From the NCBI GenBank assembly GCA_030549335.1, contig CM060184.1, positions 41,433,909-41,497,908 on the forward strand: a stretch of DNA of 64,000 nt, read 5' to 3'. The translations under genes and the position numbers were made by a program. The DNA is from Pontederia crassipes (taxonomy: Eukaryota; Streptophyta; Magnoliopsida; Commelinales; Pontederiaceae). Below, one piece after another: positions 11,030 through 21,831 of the stretch; position 1 is the stretch's first letter; each line of letters opens with the position of its first letter. The notes under the pieces were generated by a model. It saw nothing but the letters and a program-made list of their open reading frames with translations. It ran no database searches and was not told where the DNA came from.

Positions 11030-12358
11030 TAATAATTGAGTATTTATGCATTAATAGTGGTATAATTATCAACTTATTAAAGTTATATTTCTGTTTATTG
11101 GATTATATATGTTGAAGATTTCGGAGTCTACACCATTTCCTTACATGTTTCAGGAATTGCCGAATATCGACAAAAAGGCATGGAAACACCAGGAAATGAG
11201 GACAATATGGCTAGCTCGTATTATCAGCCTGTCAACCGTATTGGACGTCTCAAGACCGTATTACATTCACACTAGAAATTACGGTCCGATCGTATTGAAG
11301 GAGAACATATCATATTAAGCAAATTCAGGCCGTATTACACTCGCATTGGAAAATATGACCTGCCCGTATTGGAGACGTCGCGCCCGTATTGGAGTGACCC
11401 GAACCGTATCGTCTTGAGGAAAAATATGACCAGACCGTAGCGCATTTAACCAGGCCGTATTATATTTATCTCGATCATATTGGACTGATTTTTGAGGTAT
11501 TTTGGGCCTTCTTGTAACCCTAATTTAAGGGGACTATAAAAGATATTTGTGGAGACGAAATAGGGTCCAGACCTTGTTTTTGAGGAGATCAAGACGGTTG
11601 GGACGAACGTTTATTTTTCTTTGCATTTCTATATTTTTCTTAGACTTAAACTCATTCTCTTTTGATGAACTCTTACGTTTCAATGATGATTTCCTTCTCT
11701 ATGCGTGGCTAAACTTCTTTTTCTCAAGTTTGATAAAACCTAGTGTTGATCTTTAGGAAATATTTTTATTGGATCTGATGTGTTCTTTGTCTTTCACGTG
11801 CTTGACGAAATCTTATAATTAGATTGGCCACCTAGTTAAGCGACCGAAGATCTTCTTGATTACGAAAGTAATTCATCAAGATTAGTTCAAATGAATGACA
11901 TGAAATATATTGTTTCTTAGAAATAAGGATAATCATTTTACTTATGAATCTTGGCTTATAATACAATTAAAATAATTTAAATGATCATGAAAGTAGTCGT
12001 TTATTATTTTAATTAGAATTGTGTTTGCCTGAAAAGGAGATGCATGACTTTTGAAGATTGAGTAGAACACTAATGATTTTATTATCTCTAAATTCCCTAT
12101 GATTAATACCCTAGGTGCATTCAAAACCCGAGAACTTTCATTCTCATTTATTTCTCATAATCAATTCTCGTCCTTTCTCGTCGTTTCTGCACTCATTTCG
12201 GCATTTCATTTTTATTTAGATTTTATTATTATTTCACCTCTTTCTGACCGTTTAGATGTCAATTAGAATCATATAATTCTAATACTTGAACTCTTCCCCG
12301 TGGGACGATATTTTATATACTACGACATTGACTCCGTATACTTGCGGAAAATTTGTCA
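11030..12358 (+). repeat. Right LTR of the Athila-like element
   Basis: 1329 bp, colinear with the left LTR over its whole length. It begins TAATAATTGAG (TG to TA change) and ends TGTCA, followed by the TSD CCTTG at 12359-12363. Confidence 0.9.
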
Positions 12359-12363
12359 CCTTG
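12359..12363. repeat. Target-site duplication CCTTG, right copy
   Basis: Identical to 5923-5927. Confidence 0.9.
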
Positions 12364-13100
12364 CCAATTAAAACTATTATAATTGTCTAAAACAAAAATA
12401 AACCCAAAGGATCCAAATTAAATAAGATAGAAAGATGTTTCAATTAAGCATGAGATTATCCAAATAGAAAGTAGAGGAGAGAGTACAGTCGGGAACATTG
12501 ATGAATTGCTACCCGGCCCTCATTTAGAGTCAATCATGCATAAAACTTTTCGGTGAGCCTTTTGAATTCTCTCATGTTCTTGGCTTCAAAGTTCTGCTTG
12601 CAAACCCTCACATCCTCTCTCCAGATAGTAGATAGGTTGTTTCCATGTGATTTGAGAAGAAATATAAATTTTTTCCTATTCAAAATAAGTGAAGTTGATT
12701 TAGTTATGAAAATTTGGCCTTGTCAAACTTCAAATTCTGAGCTATAATATGTTTACAAATAATGTTGAGATCACATAATATGAGTAGGAGTCCTCGTGCA
12801 TTTGTAATTCTTTCGAAAATTCATCTAGAATTTGAATTCAAGTCCGTCATAGGTTGTAACAAGATTTTCATGGCCTAAATAGTGTCTGAATCACATTAGA
12901 AATGGGTTTCACAGCCCATGAAAGGGGTTTCACGACAGTGTCTGATTTGAAGTAAAAACATGAATTTTATGGACCGTGAAAGGCTGGTCATGGTCATGCA
13001 TTAGGCAACTTTCTAAAATGAGAAATGCATTTTAACGTGTCATTAAAGTCTTTTCACGACACTTTTTATGGTTGTGACAAATCTCTCACTGCCCCCGTTC
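12364..13100 (-). mobile_element. Athila-type LTR, second part, minus orientation
   Basis: Continues the sequence broken at 5927. It contains repeated CACGAC/TCATGG phrases (for example 12900-13060) that resemble the iterated U3 motifs of Athila-type LTRs. The junction with the chromovirus LTR near 13100 is approximate. No coding capacity. Confidence 0.4.
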
Positions 13101-13424
13101 AAGCCTGAAATCCTAGCTTTGTTCCATCTTCTCTCTTCTTCATCCTCCTTGCACCATCTCTCCTCCTCTTTGTCCAACTACAACAAATTCCACATCTATG
13201 AATTGAAAGGTCCGAATAAAAGAGTGTGAGTTTTTAATGAGCTGCCGACAGTAAATGGGAGGAGTGTTACTATAGCAAAATGAGGGGTTTTTCTTTTTGT
13301 TGTTGTCGACAGGAAGTAGGTGAGATGCTTTTAGGGTGCTACTATTTCTATTGGGCCATGGGCCACCTTGGAGTTGGGCTTTACTTGGCTGTCAACTTTT
13401 TTTTTTGTCGGATGTTACAACCTT
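13101..13424 (-). mobile_element. Start of the 3' LTR of the minus-strand chromovirus
   Basis: On the minus strand the pol end is followed by GATGAACTTTTAAGGT and then TGTAACATCCGACAAA at about 13424, the usual start of a Tekay/Del-type LTR after its pol. The LTR is then broken by the Athila-type LTR and plausibly resumes at 5231 and below. Confidence 0.5.
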
Positions 13425-14800
13425 AAAAGTTCATCCTTGAATTTTATGAAATCTAAAATACTTACTGAAAAGCTTCGAAAACTTCTTTCTCATTTCATCC
13501 TCGAGCACCCATGTAGCTTATTGTCCATGATGTTCCATGCCACTTTGACCATAGGTATTGTCTTATTTTTTTTTAGATGCTTCATTTGAATAGCCCATAA
13601 TCTCAATCGGTTGATCAATGTAAGTTAGGTCTTACTTAATATTCAATGCTTCAATTTGAATCACATTGGCTTCATCAAGGATATATTTTCAGAGCATTGA
13701 TACATAGAAGACGTTGTGCAGACTAGCATATGAGGGTGATAGCGCAACCATAATCTGCTTCTCCAACTTTCTCAAGAATTTTAAATGGGGCAATATACCT
13801 TGGAGTTTTTTGCTAAATGTCATAACACCCATTGTTGGTGATACTTGAGCATCACATGTTTGCCCACTTGCCTACTTTGTGCCGCTAGCATCCTTTGTTT
13901 AATTGACTCCATCTTGTCAGCATACATTTCAATAAAATCCGATTCAAGATATTGTTCTTCCTCGATTTCACCCCAACATGCTGGAGAACGATAAGACCTT
14001 CCATATAAAGCTTCAAATGATGTTATCTTGATGGTGGAATGATAGTTGTTATTATAAACAAATTCCACCATGGGACATCCTAATTTTCAAGTCAATATAG
14101 TGCATAAGCTTCAAGAGTTTGAATTGTCCTTTCACTTTAGCCATTGGTTTGAGGATGAAACAATGTTGTGTTAAAAGTTAGGCTTGTTCCGAAAGCACTT
14201 TGTAGACCTCTTTAAAATCTTAAAGTGAACCTTGAGTCTCTATCCAAAACATTCACATAGAGCTCAACCATGTTATTCATGGATTGATTCACCTTCATAC
14301 GGATGAATTGAGCCGTTTTGTCAAACGATCGATAATGACCCAAATTACATCATGATCTTTCCGAGTGTGAGGTAATCCCACCACAAAGTCCATGGAAATG
14401 CATTGTCACTTCCATTTCGGAATAGGCAATGGTTAAAGTTTACCGCAAGGCCTTTCAATTTTGACTTGTTGGTAATCTATGCACTTTGCCACATATATAG
14501 CTACTTTCTTCTTCATGTCTTCCTAGCAAAATAAATTCTTTGCAAGTTCTTGAACATTTTGGTGCTTCTGGAGTGAATTGAGAATATGAAATTGTACTCA
14601 TCCAAGATCTCCCTTCTTGTCATTTGGAAGCCACATACGGTTCTTGTATTCATCATACTTGAAAACAATTTCTTTCCATTTTGCAAACGTGGATCATCCT
14701 TGCATATTTCGAGCCCTTCCTTCGAGATTCAATGATCCTTCTTACCAAACTTGACTCAATTACATGATGAGCCATGCATATGATTCTTTGGCCACAAATG
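13425..14800 (-). pseudogene. Chromovirus integrase and chromodomain (decayed)
   Basis: Minus-strand translation gives pieces of a Ty3/gypsy integrase in order. Near 14400-14300 are phrases matching the WEFISMDFVVGLP / DVIWVIVDRLTK core, followed by a piece resembling LQSAFGTSLTF (about 14200). Then comes an open segment 14071-13820 with FEALYGRSYRSPACW and AQSRQ, the integrase C-terminal region. Around 13510-13470 another frame reads ATWVLEDEMRKKF, the end of a chromodomain, which assigns the element to the chromoviruses. Several stops and frameshifts separate the pieces. Chromodomain integrases direct insertion to heterochromatin; that is family knowledge. The element cannot integrate on its own. 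Confidence 0.8.
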
Positions 14801-14808
14801 CTTGGGTC

Positions 14809-16100
14809 TCATTGCACTATGCTTTCTACAATATTCCACTTGTGGAATCTTGAGCAACTAAGTGATCCTTTCCCATTTCGGCTCAATGCATTAGCCGCTA
14901 CATTCATCTTTCTCGGATGATACATTATGATGAATTCATAGTCCTTAAGAATTTCAGTCATAATTCTTTGCTTCATATTCAAGCCTTTTTGGTAGAATAC
15001 ATACTTCAAACTCTTGTAAGCTATATATAATTCAAAGTCTTTGCCATACAAATATGACATCATATCTTCAATGCGAACATTATCGTCGCTTGCTTTAAAT
15101 TATGTGTTGGGTAGTTGACTTCATGCTTCTCCAATTGTCAAAAAATATATGCTACCATTTTGTCATGTTGCATAAGCACACAACTTAAGCTCGTTCCACA
15201 AGCATCACTATAAATGACATAACCTCCACATCTCCAAGGAATGACTAAGATCGGTGTTGTGGTGAGTCTTCTCTTGAACTCTTGAAAACTTATTTCACAT
15301 TCGTGTGACCATATGAACTTCTCGCCCTTTGTTGTCAACTTTGTCATTGGTGCGGCTATCTTGAAGAAATCTTGAATGAATCTTCTATATTATCCAGCTA
15401 GTCCCATGAAACTTCTAATTTCGGTCACATTCTTTGACCTATTACAATTTGTTACTGCTTCTACTTTTGTCGAATCCATAGACACACCATGCTTTGACAC
15501 AATGTGTCCAAGAAACATCACTTCTCAAGCTAAAATTCACACTTAGAAAATTTGGCATAGAGCTTGTTTCTTCTTAGTTTCTCCAACATAATCTGAAGAT
15601 GTTCTTGGTTCTCTTCCACACTTGATGAGTAGATGCGGATATCATCTAAGACGATCATAAATTTATCCTAGTATGATCAAAAGACCCAACTCATCAAACT
15701 CATGAATGTGTTGGGTGCATTTGTTAATCCAAAGGCATAATAAAAAAGTTGATAGTAGCCATATGTTGATCGGAACATCGTCTTTGGGATGTCTTGCCCG
15801 ACTATCCTTAATTGATGGTAACCTCTTCTTAAGTCAATTTTTTATAAAACCAACAATTGATCAAAAAGATCATCAATCCGTGACAACGGATGCTTATTCT
15901 TCATTGTTACTTTGTTGAGCATTCGGTAGATGATGCACAATCTTAAGGAGCCATTTGTCTTCTTGATAAAGAGTACTGGTGCTTTCCAAAGTAAAACATT
16001 TGACCTAATAAAATCTTTTATCCAATAACTCTTGCAATTGAGTCTTCAATTGATGCATTTCTGCCGAGGCCATTCGGTAGGTAGGCTTTCAAATTGGTGT
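14809..16100 (-). pseudogene. Chromovirus reverse transcriptase and RNase H (decayed)
   Basis: The RNase H part is visible as ILKDYEFIIMYHPRKMNVAA followed by NALSRN (minus, open segment 15063-14809), the standard gypsy YHPGKANVVADALSR block. The RT/RNase H connection lies in 15347-15138 (EISFQEFKRRLTTTPILVIP). Upstream, the RT catalytic block reads MIVLDDIRIYS (minus, about 15665-15635), so the two essential aspartates of the YxDD box are kept although the first residues differ. The segment RRFIQDFFKIAAP lies near 15390. Many stops make it non-functional. Confidence 0.85.
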
Positions 16101-16279
16101 GGTGCCCGTAGTAGTTCAACGTTGAATTCAATTTTCCACCTTGGTGATTATCTCATCAAGTTGTCAGAAAAGACATCGGGCTACTCACTTATCACATCCA
16201 AGAACACTCGCCAAGAATTCACTAGCTCTTTTTTTGATCATCTTGCTTGCATTTGTTGTTGAGATTAACGCTTTGGCTT

Positions 16280-17130
16280 CTTTAGAAGAAATTCCTCGAA
16301 TCACTATGGGTGCTCCATAATGATCATCTAGAAAAATTTCTTTTCTTTGAAACACATACAAGCATAATTACATGATAGTCAATCCATCCCTATAATTACA
16401 TCATAATCTATCATGGAAAGCAAAATAAGATCAATAGGAAAATCCTTCCCATCTACTTCTATAGGTACATTAGCAACATATCTTCTAGTGACTATTACTA
16501 CCTTTAGCTGACAAATTGTGACTTGAGGTCTAACTTATAACATTCTAACAAAGACACGTGAGATGAAAGAATGCATTGCACTCGAGTCAAAAAGGACATT
16601 TGCATAATATCCAACGACGAGAATATTACATTGGATCACATCATGTAATTGGGGAGCTTCATCAACTTGCATACCAAACACCCTCACCGGGGCTCTTAGA
16701 GGATTTGCCACCAGCTTTCCTTCTCCTCTGTCATGGTAGTCTCCACGCTTTTTCGGGCAATATCTTATGTTGTGCCAAGCTTTGCACATTGCAAACAAGT
16801 CCAGGCCTTGAGGCAGCATTTGTTAGGATGATACCTTCCACAATGGTAGCATTGGTCCTTGGCTTGTTCCACCTTCTTTGGGGATTGGTAGAGTGGATTC
16901 TTTGGATCCTTTCCTTTAGCTTGTTCTTCACTCTTCTCGGGTGCCTTGCCCTTGTAACTCACCTTTTCTTTATAGTCTCTTTCATGCTTAACCGCAAAAT
17001 CCCACTACATCTTTCAAGGTAGTGCAACGGCCACTTATGACCTTTGATCATAGTCCGAAGTTCAAGCCCTTGATGATCTTGGTCTTCTTGAGCTCATTCT
17101 CATTAAGCTCTTCATACTTCTCCTATCTAA
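16280..17130 (-). pseudogene. Chromovirus gag zinc knuckle and protease (decayed)
   Basis: Minus-strand segments 16962-16765 and 16819-16535 overlap. The first ends with a zinc-knuckle-like CYHCGRYHPNKC preceded by Lys/Glu-rich, low-complexity sequence. The second has CKAWHNIRYCPKKR, a remnant second knuckle, and then NILVVGYYANVLFDSSAMHSFIS, the protease active-site region. The family motif is DSGA-T-HSF; here the glycine is replaced (DSSAM), which would be expected to disable the enzyme. The region upstream (17130-16970) matches the gag C-terminal linker. Confidence 0.75.
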
Positions 17131-17138
17131 GATATATG
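17131..17138. repeat. 8-bp target-site duplication of the hAT-type MITE, left
   Basis: GATATATG before the element; GATACATG follows it at 17562-17569 (one mismatch). Eight bp is the hAT duplication length. Confidence 0.75.
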
Positions 17139-17561
17139 TAGGGGTGTTCGGATCGACCTAAGCAACTCAAAAATTCGACCCTACCTGACCATGACACGAC
17201 ATAGGATTGGGTGGGGTTCAGGTTGAAAATTTTGAACCCGACTTGACCTGATCGAATTTTTTATTTTTTTAATTTTAAATGATTTTTAAACTTAATTTTA
17301 GTGTTTTATGTCATTTAAAAATTTAAAAAATATAGTATTTTAAATGTAGAAAATATGTGGATATTTTAAGAAATATTTATGGTATTTAAAATAAAATATT
17401 AAATATATGATTTATATTTAAAATAAAAGAAAACTTAAAAAAGTAAAAGAAAAATTTTAAGATAGGTTTGGGTTAGGTCGTGGCGTAAAATAATTTGAAA
17501 TATGATGAAACCCAATCCGACCAAATTTGGTCGGGTTAAACTCGACTCGTGAACAAATCTA
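17139..17561. mobile_element. hAT-type MITE (423 bp) inserted in the chromovirus gag
   Basis: Begins TAGGGGTGTTCGG and ends GAACAAATCTA, giving imperfect inverted ends (TAG...TGTTC). The interior near each end has the CGACC/GGTCGGGTT words typical of plant non-autonomous hAT elements with a TAGGGGTG start, and the middle is plain A/T-rich. Flanked by an 8-bp TSD. Gag similarity resumes on the far side, so this is a clean insertion. Confidence 0.75.
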
Positions 17562-17770
17562 GATACATGGTGGTCATGTATCCGCGGCCATGTTGCCTTG
17601 TAAGAGGTTGAGGAACTCATCCCTATTTTGATCTTTGATGTGGTCCAGATAGAAGCAAGTTTCAAATACTTCTACATAATTTTCCCATGCCACCTCTTCA
17701 TCATTGTCAAAGGTAGTCTTTAAGGCGGACTTCCACCAAATCTTATCTTGACCACCAAGATGAAGGGTAG
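17562..17770 (-). pseudogene. Chromovirus gag, central part
   Basis: Minus-strand reading gives HLGGQDKIWWKSALKTTF, NYVEVFETCFYLDHIKDQ and EFLNLLQGNM, matching the gypsy gag core (the A-WW / F-E-F / F-LQQGNM pattern). It stops abruptly at about 17770, where an Athila-type LTR begins. The N-terminal gag half expected beyond the insertion was not found. Confidence 0.75.
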
Positions 17771-18530
17771 CTAATGCGTTGAATTTATAGCAAATAAATT
17801 TGCTAGAAAGTACACTAGATGTCTCAAGTAATAAAATGTAGAATATAGTTATTCCACGAGGAACTAGTTAAATCTAATCTATTCCAATAATCTACTAAGA
17901 GAAGTAATAGTGTTTGTGATATGAAAGTAGTAAATTAAATTGCAGAAATTGAATAACAAAAAATAAATTGGTGTTGAGCCTTGAGAATTATGAATGATTA
18001 ATATAAAGATAAGACATGTATACCCCTCTGTAACAATTGAGTTATAACAATAAATAATAAATTCGATTCTTATGACAGATTAGGAATACTTAATGTATTG
18101 GCCTCTCCAATATGAATAAACCAAACTATCTTGATTTTCGACAAAATTTAAAACTGCAAACGACGAGTCAATTCTTAGATTAGCATAAGATTAAGATGCA
18201 TTAATATATATCTCCAATACTATTATTCACCCACAATGTTGGACAAAATAACAGACTATACAAAATTTGACACAAACCACGGGTTACCGAACATGTGTTA
18301 TGTATGCTTCAACTTAAAAATAAAAGATTAATTATGAAAGTAATAATAATTTTTGAAACTAATCAGAAATCTGTTTGAGAGTTGAATAAGATCCGTGTTT
18401 CCCCCACAATCTTTAGTGTTCTTTTCCTCTTGTTCTTGTCTTCACCGTGTTTATTCCGCTGCGTGTTGGTGCGATCGTCGTGAGGACACCCGATCAAGCT
18501 GCTTGGATCTTCGTGCAGAGAAGGTTCAAG
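17771..18530 (-). mobile_element. Athila-type LTR (3' LTR of a minus-strand element)
   Basis: Low-coordinate end carries the same phrase order as 5232 onward (CTCAAGTAATAAAATGTAGAA, then a decayed TTCCACGAGGAA), as expected for an Athila-type LTR end read in reverse. It lies next to and in the same orientation as the ATHILA ORF at 18832-20376. The upper boundary near 18530 is approximate and the 5' LTR was not found. Confidence 0.5.
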
Positions 18531-18831
18531 GCCGGTCGCGCTAAGGCTTTCCCAAGTGGAGCTTTAGTCTGTGACACGCGCCTGTCCCCAATCCTTCTGC
18601 TACCTCATTCCTGATGCTAAGACTTCTCTGACCTCCCCTCCTCCTCCATTCTCCCCGTCCATGTCTCCATCGCGGGCCATCCCGATCTGGTTGCGCGTGC
18701 ATTGATCAGTCTATGTGGATCTGCCTCCCCGGTCACCTTGTTGGATGAGGATTCTTCTCTGGACGAGCAGGATGACCCTGACCTTGCCCCTCCCCCTAGG
18801 ACTGAGTGCAAGAAATCTCGTGTGCTCAAAC
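18531..18831. other. Short GC-richer stretch, unassigned
   Basis: Lies between the LTR and the ATHILA ORF. Short ORFs on both strands (for example plus 18702-18905) show no recognised domain. It is probably the 3' untranslated part of the Athila derivative or a small captured fragment. Confidence 0.35.
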
Positions 18832-20376
18832 CTACCCCCCACCCCAGGCGAAAGTTAGGGATAGGCTTAGGAATCTCATCTCTTCCCTCTCTCTTGATTT
18901 TGTAATTCTTTTAGAAAGCCATGTTGGGTTTGCTCTCCTACTTGACAAAGCCTGAAAAATGTGAAACTCCCCTACCTGACGAAGTTGCTCATCGTACATT
19001 GATTCCCATAAGTTTTGCATGGACGCATAGTCAGGCTGAGGTGGCGGCGGTGGATGGTAAGTCTGCTCTGGAGCTGAAGTGAAAGTAGGCTCTGGTGCTA
19101 TATAGTGATTCCGCACCGATTCCTGGAAAGGGGCAGATACTTCCATCGGCTCACGTTCCTCATAAGGAGTAACCGTTATGAACGAGGAATCTGAAGAACT
19201 TTCTTGTGCTGGAGATGGAATCGGAGAAGGCACCGGCATATAGGGTGAAAGGGCAGATGCCTCATGTCGGGAAACTGTCGGTGATACAGTCTCGAAGACT
19301 TGTGGCTGCTGAAAGTATTGTTGAGCCGCCACATAATCAGTAGAATCAAACCAGGAGAAGGCTTCATCCAGGTGTGGCTGATCAACTGGGACAGATGATC
19401 CTGCAGGTGAGATTAATGGAGCTGCGACCTGCCTAAAAAGGAGCCAATTATTTGAATTAATTGGCGTAAAAGCATCTCGATCTGAGCAAGGCACCTCCTA
19501 ATTGTGGCCTTTAAAATTAAAAACTTTGATCCCTGAGTTGTTTGTCTTCACGAGACCCATAACATGAATGCTCCTACGAGTGAGGTGAGTGTTTCCTGGC
19601 ACAGCTTCGAGATCATCCAAGTCAAGTTGTAAATGCTGAGCAATAAGTGTGAGAAGGGCACCCATATTAATGCTACCGCCACGATGAGTAGTGCGGCGCT
19701 GGAATCGACGAATGATGAAGGCACCCACATTAACAGGTGTTCTGTGAAGCATGTTGTGGATGAGGTATAACTCTCCCTCTGAGACGGCACCATCATTATC
19801 ACTGCATCCACTTAACGTGTTGCTTAGCATGCGATGGACGTAGCGCAGAATAGGATTCTGGATTGAACTATCCTTAGATGTGTTCCAAACCAATCGGTCT
19901 TCTTCTGTTATCTGTTTCCAAAAAGTTTTTGCATCAAAGTCAGTAGGTACAGAAGGAGATCCATGGTTGGGAAATCCATAAATATTATTAATCTCTCCTA
20001 GAGTGAGGGTAAAGGGCCGCCCATAAAGTTGGAATGAAATGCGGGGCTGATCATAATTCCTACCATCTAAATTAAATACCTCCAAGGATGAGAGAAATTC
20101 CATAATTAGTACTTCATAAGTTGGCCACCAGGAATGAACAAAGTCAGAGAGTCCAATTTGAGAAAATAATAAATGAATATCTGCAAGTAAATTATACTCC
20201 CTGAGCAATTCAGTATCCGAAAATCTAGTGGCATGAATTCGAATCTCAGACATCCGTTCATATCGAGCTTGATACTCTGGCTTAGTCCAATAATAATCTC
20301 CGAGGTAGGAGATTAGTTGTGATGGTTGTGGGACCGGATGATTATTTGGATGTCGTCGTTCGTGACATCCTCTCAA
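18832..20376 (-). pseudogene. ATHILA ORF-1 family protein, open except for one in-frame TAG
   Basis: On the minus strand two segments, 20376-19498 and 19497-18832, are in the same frame and separated only by TAG at 19500-19498, giving about 512 codons. The first has the ATHILA ORF-1 family pattern (Pfam PF03078 from memory): SWWPTYEVLIMEFLSSLEVF, FQLYGRPFTLTLGEINNIYG, ILRYVHRMLSNTLSG, VSEGELYLIHNMLHRTPVN, GAFIIRRF and RSIHVMGLV. The second is Pro/Ser/Gln-rich and ends with an LWESMYDEQLRQVGEF-like tail. The function of this family is not known. The frame opens with TTG at 20376; a TGA lies a few codons upstream, after an ATG near 20398, so the true start may be lost. One stop in 1.5 kb is mild decay compared with the chromovirus nearby. 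Confidence 0.8.
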
Positions 20377-20393
20377 AATATTAGCAAATCATC

Positions 20394-21310
20394 TCATTTT
20401 AAATCCGGACAGAACTCAACAAAGAAAAGGTGCCGGCTCGGTGGACTTAACGGCTGAAGTTTCGGCCGTAGTATTCGATGAAGAGCTGAAAGTCGAAGGT
20501 GATTCATCCGTAAGGCAGAGAGGACCTCGGCCGTAATGATGAAGCTGATGAAGAACTTCGGCTGTCGTAGATGAACCTTGGTCGTAGTGCTGGTGGCCGT
20601 AAGGAACGAGGGTGATGGTGCTTTTGGGTGTAAAGGAGCGGAGGTGATGGCGTCGGCTTTCGTCCGGGCGTAAGAGAGCAGCGGAGACGTCGGTCGTAAA
20701 AAATAGGTGGAACCGGCGATAAGACTTCGGCCGTAAGGGCTTTTGGGCGAGAAGAGCGACGGTGCGTGGAGTGGAAGCTCGGCCGTATGGTGAGAGAGGG
20801 CGATACTTCGATCTGCAAACATGAAGGGTAAGAATTTATGAACGAAACTTCGGGTGTAAACTTATCTGTTCCCACGTGATGGCATGCAGCGAGGAGTCTT
20901 GTCGTTAGAGCATGGCCGATTTCCAAGGCAATTCATCCATGGTCAGCTGGGGTGATGTGACAACTCGGCCGTAATGGGAATTGGCATGGCATAATAGTGT
21001 GGCAGTAAATGTCTCGCCTTGTCCGGGTCATGTGGCGGCCGGTGTGGCATCTCGGTCATAAGGAGAACAGATGGCGTGGTGGTGGCAATTGGCGTGGTCA
21101 TCGAGGTGATTCTCGGCTGTAACGAGGAACATCATGGCGTAATAGTGGCAGTAACGGATCATCCCGCCTTGTCATGTCATGTCCGACATCTGCCATGGAG
21201 TTTGTCGCCCGAGATCATGGCAAGTGTTGGATTTTATGCCCTTGCATGTCATGTCCGAAGTTCTCTCCTTCTGCAAATGACTCAACAAAATAAAATTTAT
21301 CACCAAAACT
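20394..21310 (-). other. Leader/UTR-like region with iterated CGGCCGTA words
   Basis: Contains many variants of TTCGGCCGTA and CGGCCGTAA at irregular spacing on the plus strand (about 20440-21130). Two overlapping minus frames, 20822-20394 and 20926-20504, are Ser/Pro/Leu-rich with no domain and look like by-products of the repeated words. Probably noncoding DNA upstream of the ATHILA ORF. Confidence 0.5.
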
Positions 21311-21429
21311 AAAGATATTAATCAACAAACTAATAAAGATTAATCTAAAGAAAAGAAATAATAAAAATAAAAAGGATAGAAATAGTTCTGATTTATAGCG
21401 TCAGCTTGACTTAGTCCCGATGAAAATCA

Positions 21430-21831
21430 AGGCCTATTTTGCTCTTCTCCTCTTGGATTTTTCTCTGTGTTGCTTGGGAGAGAGCCTAGTGTACGTCCAG
21501 TCAATTGTGCCGCCATCTGGCCCAGTTGTCTTTCCAAATTTCGAATTGATGCATCCTGACTCGTGGCTCTAGATTCCATATTCTTTTGCAACAATTGCAT
21601 GGTATCTATGATCTATGCCATCATCTCCTGCATGTGATTTGGTGATTGATATTGGGGAGCATCAGGTTGTCTTTTCAGTATATAATCCTTTGATGGGCCA
21701 GAAGGTTGGCCTTGATTCTGATTATAGGCAAACTTCGGATTGTGTCTCCAACCATAATCGTTGCTCATCATTTGTTCTAGCGAGTGAAGTCTTAGTTTTC
21801 CTCGACAATTACAACAAGACACCTTCATCAA
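21430..21831 (-). pseudogene. Athila-type gag C-terminal fragment
   Basis: Minus-strand reading gives NDYGWRHNPKFAYNQNQGQP (the Athila gag HPNFSW-type region), then QMAAQL preceded by a coiled linker matching SIRNLERQLGQ, then SLPSNTEKNPRGEEQ, the gag end. Order and strand agree with the ATHILA ORF at lower coordinates, so gag and this ORF may belong to one element whose pol was deleted. A stop near 21613 and the abrupt upper end at about 21830 show truncation. Confidence 0.7.

Larger units (their letters stand above)
5928..12358 (+). mobile_element. Athila-like LTR retrotransposon, non-autonomous (gag + protease, no RT/RNase H/integrase)
   Basis: A complete element of 6431 bp: LTRs 5928-7245 and 11030-12358, perfect 5-bp TSD CCTTG, a primer-binding site like the tRNA-Asp type of Athila elements (7252-7271), gag and protease coding remnants, and a polypurine tract before the right LTR. 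Coding similarity ends at 9651. Only 1.4 kb of noncoding DNA follows, too little for RT, RNase H and integrase, and none is detectable. The motif GGGAGGCAACCCAAG just after 9651 is one that normally follows pol in Athila elements, so pol was removed by internal deletion. LTRs differ by several percent by eye, mostly C/T and G/A transitions, suggesting an old methylated insertion. Confidence 0.92.

Noticed and set aside
13100-17770. Minus-strand pol as a live autonomous retrotransposon
   Set aside because: Multiple stops and frameshifts in RT, RNase H and integrase, a changed protease motif and two nested insertions.
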